The notes beneath the pieces are model-generated. The model saw only the letters and a program-made list of their open reading frames with translations. It did no database searches and had not been told where the DNA came from. From contig CACWLI010000003.1 of assembly GCA_902761685.1 (NCBI GenBank), forward strand, positions 1-64,000: a stretch of DNA of 64,000 nt, read 5' to 3'. How positions within the stretch are numbered: the first letter of the stretch is position 1; each line of letters opens with the position of its first letter. Made by a program: the position numbers and the translations under genes. The DNA is from an uncultured Erysipelotrichaceae bacterium. GTDB taxonomy: Bacteria > Bacillota_I > Bacilli_A > RF39 > UBA660. Of the stretch, positions 8,707 through 18,231 are shown one piece after another.

Positions 8707-9099
8707 CTATTTATTTTCTAATATTCTATTTTTTTCAGCTTCAAATTCTTCTTTTGTTAATACTTTATCTTTGTATAATTGGTTTAATTTTTCTAAATCA
8801 TCGTATTTTTTTGAATTACTAGCTTTAAAATTAAAACCATTTGGATTTTCAAGTGAAATATAGAATATTAAAGCAAGAATTCCTGATATTGTACATAATA
8901 ATAACAATACTATAGTCCATATTAATAAAGTTTCTTTATTCTTTACAATATCTTCATCACTCATATTAGATATTTCTCTTAATTTGTTTCCACCTATAAT
9001 CATTGGAATTCCTACAATTGCTCCAAAGATTGTACAACAACAAATAATACCTAATACAAATGATATTAAACCAGCTACATTTAAAATTGACTTATCCAT
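8707..9099 (-). CDS. Small membrane protein with C-terminal SHOCT domain
   Basis: A 130-residue protein of unknown role. Two hydrophobic helices (about 8-34 and 60-83) are followed by a short polar linker and a C-terminal SHOCT module, recognised by YDDLEKLNQLYKDKVLTKEEFEAEK. SHOCT modules are short helical pieces often found at the ends of bacterial membrane proteins. It lies between rpiB and spoIID with 9- and 14-base gaps, so it is probably co-transcribed. Confidence 0.75.
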   Translation of the reverse strand: MDKSILNVAGLISFVLGIICCCTIFGAIVGIPMIIGGNKLREISNMSDEDIVKNKETLLIWTIVLLLLCTISGILALIFYISLENPNGFNFKASNSKKYDDLEKLNQLYKDKVLTKEEFEAEKNRILENK

Positions 9100-9108
9100 T
9101 TTTCCCTC

Positions 9109-9534
9109 CTATAAATTTAATATTTTCTTAACTCTTCTTTTATGTCTTTCTTCAGTTGATGGCAGTGTTTTAATAAAATTATCTAGAATTTCATCTAAAT
9201 TCTCTGTATATTCAGCTAAAGTCATAACATTTGCCATATTATGCTCTCTAGCTAATTGTGCCTCTCTTGGAGTATTAACTTTAGCGGCAATAATATTTTT
9301 CATTTTATTAGCAACAATACTCATTCCAATACCAGTACCACATATTAATATACCAAGGTCAACTTCTTTAGATGTTACACCATTACATAACTTAATAGCA
9401 TAATCTACATAATCTGTATTATCTTTTACATCACAGCCATAGTTCTTATATTCTATACCATTTTTATTTAAATAGTCAATTATTTTTGATTTAAGTTCAA
9501 TACCATGATGATCATTTGCTATTCCTATTTTCAT
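9109..9534 (-). CDS. rpiB: Ribose 5-phosphate isomerase B
   Basis: Interconverts ribose 5-phosphate and ribulose 5-phosphate in the non-oxidative pentose phosphate pathway. The RpiB/LacAB fold is clear: MKIGIANDHHGIELK at the start, the CGTGIGMSIVANK phosphate loop with the catalytic cysteine, and REHNMANVMTL. Sequence length 141 is normal. A GTG four codons earlier (9546) would lie within the upstream RDD gene; the ATG at 9534 follows its stop directly and gives the conserved family start. Confidence 0.93.
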   Translation of the reverse strand: MKIGIANDHHGIELKSKIIDYLNKNGIEYKNYGCDVKDNTDYVDYAIKLCNGVTSKEVDLGILICGTGIGMSIVANKMKNIIAAKVNTPREAQLAREHNMANVMTLAEYTENLDEILDNFIKTLPSTEERHKRRVKKILNL

Positions 9535-9535
9535 A

Positions 9536-10270
9536 TTATTTATCACCCTTTTTAGTAGTTTTCTTTCTTGCTATCTTAATTTTTTCAGTCTTTTCATTAA
9601 TAACTGATGTTTTTTCTTTCACTATTTTAGCATCTTTTATTTCATTATTATCTTCTAAAAAATCTTCTTTTTCACAAGATAATATTACTCTAGTTTTAGC
9701 TAAATAATCATGTAATCCTACTCCATCACTTCTATATATTATCATTCCAAAACTAGTAAATAATAATGCTGCATCCAATATTTGAACAAAAATACTAAGT
9801 TTAATAAATGATGCTTTAGTTAAAAATAATACCATTATTAATAAAATAGAAGATGTAAATATACTATCTATAATAGCACTTCTTATAATTACTTGAGAAA
9901 GTTTTAATTCTTTTTTATCGGTTGAAACAACTTCTAATCCACAAATTAACTTTCCAAGTGTTTTTCCTTTTGTATAATATTGAAATAAACTAAAATATAA
10001 AAATGTAATTATTAAAGTTATTAATATAGATGGAACACCATAATAAGCTACTTCATATGATAAATCAGTTGCTTTTTCATCTGTTAATACTGAGGTTGGG
10101 TCAGTCATAGATAATTCTGCAATATATTCTTCATATTTATTTGCTGCTTCTTGATATTCATCCATCTTAGGATTTAAAAATTTAATATTTGTAAAAGCTA
10201 GTACAATAATATTAATAATTATAATATCAATTACATAAGCAAATATTCTTCTATATGTGGGCTTTTTCAT
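9536..10270 (-). CDS. RDD-family membrane protein
   Basis: A 244-residue protein with about four hydrophobic helices. The RDD family pattern is seen at the start (PTYRRIFAYVIDIIIIN), in the middle (YYTKGKTLGKLICGLEVV) and at IIYRSDGVGLHDYLAKTRVI. Some RDD proteins have been linked to sodium or proton exchange and osmotic stress, but most have no known role. The C-terminal 50 residues are a charged, Lys/Glu-rich tail in the cytosol. It overlaps the upstream gene by one base. Confidence 0.85.
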   Translation of the reverse strand: MKKPTYRRIFAYVIDIIIINIIVLAFTNIKFLNPKMDEYQEAANKYEEYIAELSMTDPTSVLTDEKATDLSYEVAYYGVPSILITLIITFLYFSLFQYYTKGKTLGKLICGLEVVSTDKKELKLSQVIIRSAIIDSIFTSSILLIMVLFLTKASFIKLSIFVQILDAALLFTSFGMIIYRSDGVGLHDYLAKTRVILSCEKEDFLEDNNEIKDAKIVKEKTSVINEKTEKIKIARKKTTKKGDK

Positions 10271-11724
10271 TATTTTTTCTCTCCTTTTGGTTTTTTATAA
10301 AATATAGATAATAAACTAGATTTCTTTTTTAATAATCCAGTTTCTTTAAATTCTCTATTAGCATTCCATATAAAAGTGTGAGATAAATCATATAACGTAC
10401 CCTCATTAGTAGTATATGTACCCAAATCTATAGTATCATCATCAATTACAACTGGAGATCTTCCAGAAAAATTAATTTTTAATAATTCAGATTTTTTATT
10501 ATACATTTCTCTTTCTATTCCATAAAAAGATGTAATAATCAAAGCATATTTATTATCTCTTATATACTTATCTAAAATTCCTATTATTTCATCTATTTTA
10601 TGTAGTTTATCTTGTATATCATCAACAAATTTTACATCACTAATATCATAATTAATTATTATTAATTCTTTATCATTATAAGTATTAAGTGTTTGAATTA
10701 ACTTTTCACCATCATATATAAAATCATCATCTGTTGGTAAATACTTTAAATCATCATCAATTGAATTTCTAAGACCAGTTAAGTAATAATTTATAAAACC
10801 ACAGTTATCTCTTTTGTCCATTAATAAACACTTTAATTTAGCTTCTTTTATTGAATTTAAAAAATAATCAGCAGAAACTGCAAAATTATACATAAATGGT
10901 ATTTGTTCATTACCACATTTTACAGGAAATAATGAATAAAACCTTACAGTTTCAAAATTAATCGGCCTATATTTTTGAGCTAATAATTCTTGTTTAAATA
11001 TAGATACATCAATACTATTATAATTATAGAATATTATTTGATCATTATCTTCTATTTTAATTGCACCATCAACTAAAAATGTTCTTGTATCACATGGTGC
11101 TGTTTTATTTTGAATTAATACTTCAACTTTTTTTTCTAAATCTTTCCATTTTTCACCAAATTCAGTAATGTATGATTTTACTAAATCTTTTGTTTGTAAT
11201 AGATTGCTAAGATTATTCTCTCCAGTTACAAAACCAATTCTAACATTTGGACCCATTTCATAACTTATGTTATTAAATCCTTTAATTATATCTTTGTAAT
11301 CATTAACTGATTTTTGACATAGTACTAAATGAACAAATATTCTACATGTAGTATTACTATCAAGTTCACTTATATATGAAGATAATTGTTCAATTGTTTT
11401 ACTAGAATCCCAATATACTATAATATGAATTCTTCCTTTTAATCTGTTGGTTTCATTTTCAATATATTTTACTAACTGATTTGATTTTTGCTCATTAATA
11501 TTTATATTATTTTCAACTAAATTATATGTTAAAGAATCTTCAACACCTATACTAAAATTTCTATAAGCACTTTTATAATCTAAACTTCTATTTGGTATAG
11601 AAAAGAAAACTCTTTCTTTCGTAAGTCTATCCATATTAGGCATTAAACTTTCAGTATAAACTTGATAAGAATCACTTTTTTCAACACCAAATCCATTTAT
11701 TAATAATAAAATGTTCTTTTTCAT
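10270..11724 (-). CDS. Degenerate homologue of cofactor-independent phosphoglycerate mutase
   Basis: A 484-residue protein that follows the GpmI layout from end to end: MKKNILLLINGFG at the start (usual LDGWG), DNDQIIFYNYN in the centre (usual DNDAIIFYNFR), then KYLPTDDDFIYDGEKL, ELIIINYDISD, KIDEIIGILDKYI and YALIITSFYGIE. Most metal ligands of the family are changed: the first Asp is Asn10, the DHG motif of the C-terminal half is FYG, the His of the DMVGH motif is Val, and the nucleophile region NSEVGH reads NFSIGV. It should not be an active mutase. The role is unknown; a sensor or scaffold for glycolysis or the envelope are guesses. It sits in the rpiB-RDD operon. Confidence 0.75.
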   Translation of the reverse strand: MKKNILLLINGFGVEKSDSYQVYTESLMPNMDRLTKERVFFSIPNRSLDYKSAYRNFSIGVEDSLTYNLVENNININEQKSNQLVKYIENETNRLKGRIHIIVYWDSSKTIEQLSSYISELDSNTTCRIFVHLVLCQKSVNDYKDIIKGFNNISYEMGPNVRIGFVTGENNLSNLLQTKDLVKSYITEFGEKWKDLEKKVEVLIQNKTAPCDTRTFLVDGAIKIEDNDQIIFYNYNSIDVSIFKQELLAQKYRPINFETVRFYSLFPVKCGNEQIPFMYNFAVSADYFLNSIKEAKLKCLLMDKRDNCGFINYYLTGLRNSIDDDLKYLPTDDDFIYDGEKLIQTLNTYNDKELIIINYDISDVKFVDDIQDKLHKIDEIIGILDKYIRDNKYALIITSFYGIEREMYNKKSELLKINFSGRSPVVIDDDTIDLGTYTTNEGTLYDLSHTFIWNANREFKETGLLKKKSSLLSIFYKKPKGEKK

Positions 11725-11747
11725 TATTTAATCTCCTACTGAAATAA

Positions 11748-14393
11748 TTATATCATTCTTTTTTTCTTTTTTAAATGCTTATATAGTTCCATTACAGTTA
11801 AAATTGGTAATGATAACAATAAAACTATTACTAAATGTCCATAAGGAATTTGTTTAATTTGTAAGAATTTAGATAAGAATGGAACTTCCATAACAATTAT
11901 TTGTAATAATATAGAACCAACTATTGTAAATAAAATAAATTTATTTTTCTTAAAGCTATTTTCAAATATACTTTTTACTTCACTTCTACAATTTATAACG
12001 TGAATATTTTGAATAAATACCATTAATGCTAAAACATATCCTCTAGCTATTACAACATCTACATTCATTCTTTGTAAGATAAACCAAACAGCAAATACAA
12101 CTAATCCAATAAATAATCCAGATATTGATATTTGTGTAATTAATTCACGTTCAAATAAACTTTCTTTTGGATTTCTTGGTTTTTGTTTCATTAAAGTATC
12201 TGTTTCTCTTTCAAAAGATAATGCCATATCTTGAAGACCATCTGTAACTAAATTTAACCAAAGTAATTGTATTGCCACTAATGGTAAATCCAATCCAAAT
12301 GCTATAGATAAAACAAAAAATAATACTTCTGCTAATCCACAAGAAAGTAACATTATAGATATTTTTCTAATATTAGAATATGCATTTCTTCCCTCTTCAA
12401 TACCAGCTACTATAGATGCAAAATTATCATCAATAATTATCATTTTTGCAGTCTCTTTAGCAACATCTGTTCCGCTTCCCATTGCTACTCCTATGTTAGC
12501 TGCTTTTAATGCAGGTGCATCATTTACTCCATCCCCTGTTACTGCAACATATTCTCCTTGTCTTTGTAATGACTCAACAATTTTTAATTTTTGCATAGGT
12601 GTAACTCTAGCAAATACTTTTTTATCCGAAATAAACTTATCAAATTTTTCTTCATCATCTATATAAAAATCTAAATCACTACCTGTAGTTACTTCACTCT
12701 TTTCTTTAATCATGTTTAAATCTTTTGCAATAGTATATGCAGTTAATGCATGATCACCAGTAATCATTAATACTTTAATACCAGCTGCTTTACATTCTTT
12801 AATTGCTTGTACTGCTTCTTTTCTTACAGGATCTATAAATCCAACCAATCCAACAAAACTTAGTCCTGAAATATCTTTTTCACTATATTTTTCTTTCTTT
12901 TCAACTTCACCATCACATAATGCAATAACTCTAAGTCCTTTAGCAGCCATCTCATCATTTTGTTTTAGAATTTCATCTTTATTTAATTTAGTTTTTTTAC
13001 CATTATTATATGAATGTGAACAAAATTCTAATATAACTTCTAAAGAACCCTTAGCACTACAATAAACTTTATCATCTTTTTTATAAAATATTGCGCTATA
13101 CTTCTTTTCAGATTCATATGGAATTTCATCTATTTTATTATAACTGTTTTCATGTACATTTAATTTTCTAGCTAAAGCTAAGAAAGCAATGTCTATCGAA
13201 TCCCCAAATGATTTGAATTTTCCTTTTTCTTTTTCAAGAACAGCTTCATTATTTATATATCCTAAATAAGAAATATATTTTGCATTGTCTATATCCGAAT
13301 CATTAAATGGTATTACGTGTCCATTATCATTATATCCTGTTCCTTCAATATCAAATTCTTCTCCACTAGCAAGAAGAATTTTTTTAGCTGTTTGCTCGTT
13401 AACAGTTAATGTTCCAGTTTTATCACTTGCTATAACAGTACAACTACCTAAACTCTCAACAGAATTAAGTTTTTTTACAATAACATTTCTTTTTGACATT
13501 TTATTAGAACCAATAGTTAATGCCATAGTAAGAGCAAGAGGCAATCCCTCAGGCATAGCTGATACGCTTAAAGCAACAACTGACATAAATATTTCTATAG
13601 GTTGTTTACCAGCTTTTATTAAAACTATAGCAATTATTATAGCAATTACAACTATTAGTAATGTTATTTGTTTTGAAAACTTTTCCATTCTAATAGTTAG
13701 TGGTGATGGAGTTTCCTCTGTTCCAGTTACTTTTTGAGCTATTTTACCTACTTCAGTATTAATACCAGTATTTACAACAACAGCAAGAGCTCTTCCTGTT
13801 AATACAGAAGTTCCAGCATATAACATACATTTTTTGGATACATCCTTATTATCAACAGGTTCAAAAGATTTATTAACTCCTATGCTTTCACCAGTCAAAA
13901 TTGATTCATTTACAGATAAATTATTTGAAGTTAAAATTCTAGCATCAGCACTAACAACTGTACCAGGTTCTATTACAATAATATCTCCAGGAACTATATT
14001 TTCTGAATCAATTTCTTTATGTCTATTTTCTCTAATCACTTTTACTTTAACTTTTATTAAATTTTTCAAAGCTTCTGAATTTTGTTCAGCTCTATACTCT
14101 TGTATAGTAGAAACAATTGCATCTACTATAATAATAAATAATATAGCAATTGCATCAATAGTTTCACCTACTATAAAAGATAAAATAGAAGCAGCAAACA
14201 ATACAAATATAATTGGGTCTACCAAAGATGAAAAAAATATTTGTATTTTAGTTTTTTTCTTTTCTTTTGGTAATTCGTTTAAACCATACTCTTTTAATCT
14301 TCTTTTTACTTCTTTTTCATTTAATCCACTAAGTGAACTTTTAAACTCTTTTAATACCTTCCCTTTTTCAACATTACTATAATCTTTTTCCAT
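11748..14393 (-). CDS. P-type calcium-transporting ATPase (P2 family)
   Basis: Exports cations, most likely Ca2+, at the expense of ATP. All main motifs are seen: TGES in the actuator domain, the PEGLP-type metal-site helix (AMPEGLPLALTMAL), the phosphorylation motif DKTGTLT, and the hinge TGDGVNDAPALK. About ten membrane helices follow the usual 2-2-6 plan, and the N-terminal Cation_ATPase_N region (LSGLNEKEVKRRLKEYGLN) is present. The start at 14393 has AAGGTGG five bases away; a GTG at 14402 lies too close to that site. It is monocistronic or coupled with the downstream iPGM-like gene, 23 bases away. Confidence 0.93.
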   Translation of the reverse strand: MEKDYSNVEKGKVLKEFKSSLSGLNEKEVKRRLKEYGLNELPKEKKKTKIQIFFSSLVDPIIFVLFAASILSFIVGETIDAIAILFIIIVDAIVSTIQEYRAEQNSEALKNLIKVKVKVIRENRHKEIDSENIVPGDIIVIEPGTVVSADARILTSNNLSVNESILTGESIGVNKSFEPVDNKDVSKKCMLYAGTSVLTGRALAVVVNTGINTEVGKIAQKVTGTEETPSPLTIRMEKFSKQITLLIVVIAIIIAIVLIKAGKQPIEIFMSVVALSVSAMPEGLPLALTMALTIGSNKMSKRNVIVKKLNSVESLGSCTVIASDKTGTLTVNEQTAKKILLASGEEFDIEGTGYNDNGHVIPFNDSDIDNAKYISYLGYINNEAVLEKEKGKFKSFGDSIDIAFLALARKLNVHENSYNKIDEIPYESEKKYSAIFYKKDDKVYCSAKGSLEVILEFCSHSYNNGKKTKLNKDEILKQNDEMAAKGLRVIALCDGEVEKKEKYSEKDISGLSFVGLVGFIDPVRKEAVQAIKECKAAGIKVLMITGDHALTAYTIAKDLNMIKEKSEVTTGSDLDFYIDDEEKFDKFISDKKVFARVTPMQKLKIVESLQRQGEYVAVTGDGVNDAPALKAANIGVAMGSGTDVAKETAKMIIIDDNFASIVAGIEEGRNAYSNIRKISIMLLSCGLAEVLFFVLSIAFGLDLPLVAIQLLWLNLVTDGLQDMALSFERETDTLMKQKPRNPKESLFERELITQISISGLFIGLVVFAVWFILQRMNVDVVIARGYVLALMVFIQNIHVINCRSEVKSIFENSFKKNKFILFTIVGSILLQIIVMEVPFLSKFLQIKQIPYGHLVIVLLLSLPILTVMELYKHLKKKKRMI

Positions 14394-14449
14394 TCTAACC
14401 ACCTTATTATCATTATAATTATAATTTATTATTGATATTTTTTCAATAA

Positions 14450-14475
14450 AAAAGAGAGCTAATCGCTCTCTTCTA
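14450..14475 (-). terminator. Intrinsic terminator of htrA
   Basis: Minus-strand hairpin AAGAGAGC-loop-GCTCTCTT (14452-14472) followed by T residues, overlapping the htrA stop. Confidence 0.85.
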
Positions 14476-15517
14476 ATACTACATTAAATGTCTTTTGTTC
14501 ATTACCTCTAATTAAAACTACTGAAACTGTATCACCTGGCTTATATTTAGATAGGTAATATTTAAGTCTTGCTGAACTACTAACATCATATTGTCCTATT
14601 TTTATAATAACATCACCTTTTTTGATTCCCGCTTTTTCAGATGGACCTCCTACAGCAACTCTATAAACAACAACTCCAGATTTTATATTAGAATTAATTG
14701 TTATTCCTTCTTTTCTTAAAGTATATGTTGGAGTAGATAAATTTGCCATACTTATTCCCAAATATGGTCTTACAACCTTTTCACCTTTTATTATAGTATT
14801 AGCATATTCCATTGCTTCTTCAATTGGTATAGCAAATCCTATACCTTCTATTTCATCTTGAACAATTTTCATTGAATTTATTCCAATTACTTCGCCTTTT
14901 AAATTACATAGTGGACCTCCACTATTACCAGGATTTATAGCAGCATCTGTTTGCATTACATTCATTACCCAATCATTAGCAGTTGATTTAACAGCAACTT
15001 CAACCATTCTGTTTTTTCCACTTAATATACCACGTGTAACTGTTCCAGAATAATCTGAACTCATTGGAGAACCAATTGTAAATACGGTATCTCCAACTCT
15101 AGATGCTTCACTGCTTCCTATTGTTGCAATCTTCTTAATATATTTTGGATCAATCTTTAATACTGCAATATCTGCATATTCATCACTTCCAACAACAGTT
15201 GCATCTAAGGTTTCACCACTCATTAAAATAACTTTTACCTCATTTGCTCCATATATAACATGGTGATTCGTCATAATATATCCTTCACTTCTATATATAA
15301 AACCAGAGCCAATTCCAGCAACTTTGTTATTTTGAAAATTTTGTACAACTACAACTGCATTATATATATTATCTATTCCTGTTATCATTTCATTATCTGA
15401 ACCAGATACAACAATTGTATTTTGTTTATCAAATTCAAAAATGAATAAAAACATTAAACCCGCTCCAATAACGGCAGATACTAATGCAACAAAAAATGTT
15501 GTTAATACTTTTTTCAC
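14459..15517 (-). CDS. htrA: HtrA/DegP-type serine protease with PDZ domain
   Basis: Membrane-anchored quality-control protease that degrades misfolded exported proteins. One N-terminal helix (about 7-27) anchors a trypsin-like domain with the triad H86 (TNHHVI), D116 (YADIAVLKI) and S199 (NPGNSGGP). A single PDZ domain follows from about 255, including the GPSEKAGIKKGDVIIKIG carboxylate-binding region. Length 352 is typical of Gram-positive HtrA. Ten bases separate it from the Abi-family gene upstream. Confidence 0.93.
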   Translation of the reverse strand: MKKVLTTFFVALVSAVIGAGLMFLFIFEFDKQNTIVVSGSDNEMITGIDNIYNAVVVVQNFQNNKVAGIGSGFIYRSEGYIMTNHHVIYGANEVKVILMSGETLDATVVGSDEYADIAVLKIDPKYIKKIATIGSSEASRVGDTVFTIGSPMSSDYSGTVTRGILSGKNRMVEVAVKSTANDWVMNVMQTDAAINPGNSGGPLCNLKGEVIGINSMKIVQDEIEGIGFAIPIEEAMEYANTIIKGEKVVRPYLGISMANLSTPTYTLRKEGITINSNIKSGVVVYRVAVGGPSEKAGIKKGDVIIKIGQYDVSSSARLKYYLSKYKPGDTVSVVLIRGNEQKTFNVVLEESD

Positions 15518-15527
15518 TTAAAACCTC

Positions 15528-16460
15528 CTATTCAATGTATGAAATTTGTTTATAGTTATCTGGAAATCCCATTCTATACAATACTTTTTGTATATCTATT
15601 GATTTAAGTTTAGAACCTAACCAATCAATTTCATAATCTATCTCATTCATCATCATTTTAAAATCAGTATAAGTTAACATATGTTTTAATATTATTATTA
15701 ATGCAAATATGTCATGTTTTCCATATATATACTCACCATCTACTTTAGGAATATCTAATAATGCATGGTATTTTGTATCTTCTATTCCTTTTTGAGTTTC
15801 GTGATTATATAGAATATCTTCATGTGCACATAAATTTCTATAATTAGATAAAATTGATAAATAATCTCCTAATTCATCAGCATCTACACTAGTATAATAA
15901 GATGCTATTTCTTCTTTATCTTCTTGCTTTAATATAGAAAATAATTCTCCCATTAAACCAAAACTTAATACTTTAACTCCTACCCATAATGGAATATAAC
16001 CATAATTATTTATATAATGACTTGTAGCTGTGTGTTGATATCCATTTATTCTAATTTGCCTTTTTAATTTTCTAATTAGATCATTTATTTGTTTACTTTT
16101 TTCTCTATTTCTATCAAAATTATCAGGATTTAAATAATCTTTTTCTTTATAACCATATTTTTTACTTAACACATAACTAAATATACTTTTATAGTTATTT
16201 TCAACAATTAATAAGTTTTTAAATATAATATTTCTAAAATATCTATCAAAAGTAAATAATGCATGTAATTCTTCAAAAGTAGCACCATCAATAAATCTTT
16301 TAGAGCCAGTTACCAAAAATGGAGAACGATATCCATTTAAGAAAAAATAATTTTCTCTTAATAATACTTCTTTTGCCATATCATAGTCTTCAATTGTAAG
16401 ACCTTTACTTTTTAGTATATCCAATTGTTCTTCAATTGTTCTAAATACTTTTGCTGCCAC
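15528..16460 (-). CDS. Abi_2/AbiD-AbiF family protein with HEPN RNase motif
   Basis: Member of the abortive-infection family Abi_2 (AbiD/AbiF of lactococci), which stops phage growth by killing or arresting the host. The family start (FRTIEEQLDILKSKGL, NYFFLNGYRSPF) and the middle FDRYFRNIIFKNLLIVE are clear. The C-terminal third holds RNLCAH, the R-x4-H signature of HEPN ribonucleases, within SNYRNLCAHEDILYN. The GTG at 16460 lies ten bases after an AGGAG site; a GTG at 16469 is only one base from it. It is a single gene without an obvious antitoxin and sits directly upstream of htrA. Confidence 0.85.
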   Translation of the reverse strand: MAAKVFRTIEEQLDILKSKGLTIEDYDMAKEVLLRENYFFLNGYRSPFLVTGSKRFIDGATFEELHALFTFDRYFRNIIFKNLLIVENNYKSIFSYVLSKKYGYKEKDYLNPDNFDRNREKSKQINDLIRKLKRQIRINGYQHTATSHYINNYGYIPLWVGVKVLSFGLMGELFSILKQEDKEEIASYYTSVDADELGDYLSILSNYRNLCAHEDILYNHETQKGIEDTKYHALLDIPKVDGEYIYGKHDIFALIIILKHMLTYTDFKMMMNEIDYEIDWLGSKLKSIDIQKVLYRMGFPDNYKQISYIE

Positions 16461-16537
16461 TAGACCCACTCTCCTATGATAGAATTATATCACTAAAACA
16501 ATCATTTTTAAATAAATTTTTTTAAACTTAACACAAA

Positions 16538-16570
16538 CAAAAAAGCATATATTTGTATATATGCTTTTAA
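16538..16570 (-). terminator. Intrinsic terminator of the GNAT gene
   Basis: Minus-strand hairpin AAAAGCATATA/TATATGCTTTT (16541-16568) followed by six T, overlapping the end of the gene. Confidence 0.85.
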
Positions 16571-17130
16571 ACCTCAATTATTTCATTTTTTTTTATATTT
16601 TCATAATCTTTTCTAATAATTTCTATCAATATTTCATCATGAAATTCACCATTATAGAAATAAGCTTCTCTATATCTTCCAGCTTCTTTATATCCTGCCT
16701 TTTTTGCAGACTTTAAAGATGCTTCATTAAAAGAAAAGATTCCAGAATATAAACTATTAGCATTTAATATTTCAAAAGCAAATTTAGTTACTAACATTAA
16801 TGCTTCTGTTCCATAACCCTTTCCTCTATTTTCTTTTTCTCCTATAAATCCACCAATATGAAATCTTCTAGAAACTTGGTCACTTACCTCTAGTCCATAA
16901 TTACCAAGTAATTTATTTGTTTTTTTATCAATAACCGCAAAGCTATAAATTCCCTCTCTATCTTGACTAGATATCCAACTCTTTTCATTTTCTTCAGATA
17001 TTAACATTTTAAAATTACCAAGGCCTCTAGCCAAAGTTTCATCATTAACCCAAGCAGTATAAGTCTTATAATCTTCTAAACTCATTGGTGATAAATATAT
17101 TCTTTCACCTTCATATTTTTTATAGTACAT
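16567..17130 (-). CDS. GNAT acetyltransferase, RimJ/RimL-like
   Basis: N-acetyltransferase using acetyl-CoA; members of this branch modify protein N-termini, antibiotics or polyamines, and the substrate here is not known. The typical start YKKYEGERIYLSPMSLEDY, the acetyl-CoA loop ENRGKGYGTEALML and the late motif NEASLKSAKKAGYKEAGRYREAYF are all present. The ATG at 17130 has GGAG eight bases upstream; the GTG at 17139 overlaps that site. Confidence 0.88.
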   Translation of the reverse strand: MYYKKYEGERIYLSPMSLEDYKTYTAWVNDETLARGLGNFKMLISEENEKSWISSQDREGIYSFAVIDKKTNKLLGNYGLEVSDQVSRRFHIGGFIGEKENRGKGYGTEALMLVTKFAFEILNANSLYSGIFSFNEASLKSAKKAGYKEAGRYREAYFYNGEFHDEILIEIIRKDYENIKKNEIIEV

Positions 17131-17165
17131 AATAATCACTCCAATTACATTGTACCATATATTAT

Positions 17166-18158
17166 CTATTTTTTCATTTTTCTTGTATATTCTTCATCAT
17201 TATTTGAAGTTAATTCTTCAGATACTCTTTTCAATTCTTCAAGTACTTCCTGCTTTTGCTTTTTTAATTCTTCTAATCTTTCACTTGTTAATTCTTTTTC
17301 ACCTTCAGACATTTCCTTATTTATCTCACTTATTTTATTTAAACTTTCTTTAAATCTTCCAAGTTTATTATCATCATATGCAGCATCACTAAATATTAAT
17401 CCATCTTTATTTACAGCTTTAGGATTTTTCTTTTCTTCTTGTTCATTATAATTTGGATTAAATACTTTCTCTGAAATTGTACATTTAACATTAGAACCAT
17501 TAAAATTAGAACTATTTATAATTCCTGCTATTTTAGCAATGAAGCTTTCTTTTGTCTTTACTTTAACAGAAATAGGAATAAATTTTCTAACTTGACTATA
17601 AATAAAATTTGAATAGTTTTTGTCTTTAGAATTTGAAATTGAATTAGTTCTTACTAATTTTTCATATATTTGGATTTTACCATTAGGTAAATCTACATAA
17701 GCAAAATCTATATAAGTTTCATCAAAATCATCATAATTAACTCTAATTACTTTTCTAACCTTTTCTTTTTGCTTTTGAATTTCATCATTCATTGTTCCAG
17801 CGCTAATCATCATTGCTCTAAAAAATCCAGGTTTGTCATTATATTTTTCTTTTTCTTCCTTTGTCATATCTTCCAAAGCATCACTTGTAAAAAAGAAATT
17901 CAATACTGCATCTGGATTAGAAACATAAGTAGTACCTGCTATCATAGCTTTAAAAATATTTAAAATAGGTATATATGATTCTATCTTTTCTTTTCTTCTT
18001 TGTTCTTCTGTAGTTATATTATTATACATTTCAACAAAATTATCAAAATTAATTTTATAACCACTTCCATAAATATCCCTAAAAATTCTAGCAACAGTAA
18101 TAAAATTCATCACTTTACTAACAAAAATTGTTCCCAACCAAAATAATAATAAATTCAT
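17166..18158 (-). CDS. Uncharacterised membrane-anchored protein with C-terminal coiled coil
   Basis: I do not recognise this 330-residue protein. A hydrophobic N-terminal segment (about 1-20) suggests membrane attachment, possibly with a second weaker one near ILNIFKAMIAG. The middle holds a mixed alpha/beta region with YIDFAYVDLPNGKIQIYEKLV. Residues from about 265 onward are rich in Glu, Lys and Leu and look like a coiled coil (GEKELTSERLEELKKQKQEV). It lies between a GNAT gene and a GtrA gene on the same strand, with a 35-base gap to the former. Confidence 0.6.
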   Translation of the reverse strand: MNLLLFWLGTIFVSKVMNFITVARIFRDIYGSGYKINFDNFVEMYNNITTEEQRRKEKIESYIPILNIFKAMIAGTTYVSNPDAVLNFFFTSDALEDMTKEEKEKYNDKPGFFRAMMISAGTMNDEIQKQKEKVRKVIRVNYDDFDETYIDFAYVDLPNGKIQIYEKLVRTNSISNSKDKNYSNFIYSQVRKFIPISVKVKTKESFIAKIAGIINSSNFNGSNVKCTISEKVFNPNYNEQEEKKNPKAVNKDGLIFSDAAYDDNKLGRFKESLNKISEINKEMSEGEKELTSERLEELKKQKQEVLEELKRVSEELTSNNDEEYTRKMKK

Positions 18159-18231
18159 AATATTTTCCCCCTAAATAGTGAAGTATATTATAACACTTTA
18201 ATAATAAAAAAGCAAATAAAAAGATATATTG

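Noticed and set aside
8984..9403. 139-codon plus-strand frame
   Set aside because: It lies antisense to the SHOCT gene and rpiB, both well supported, and its protein has no plausible features.
13285..14382. Two long plus-strand frames antisense to the calcium ATPase
   Set aside because: They are mirror images of a conserved coding sequence; frames of this type are expected from its codon use.
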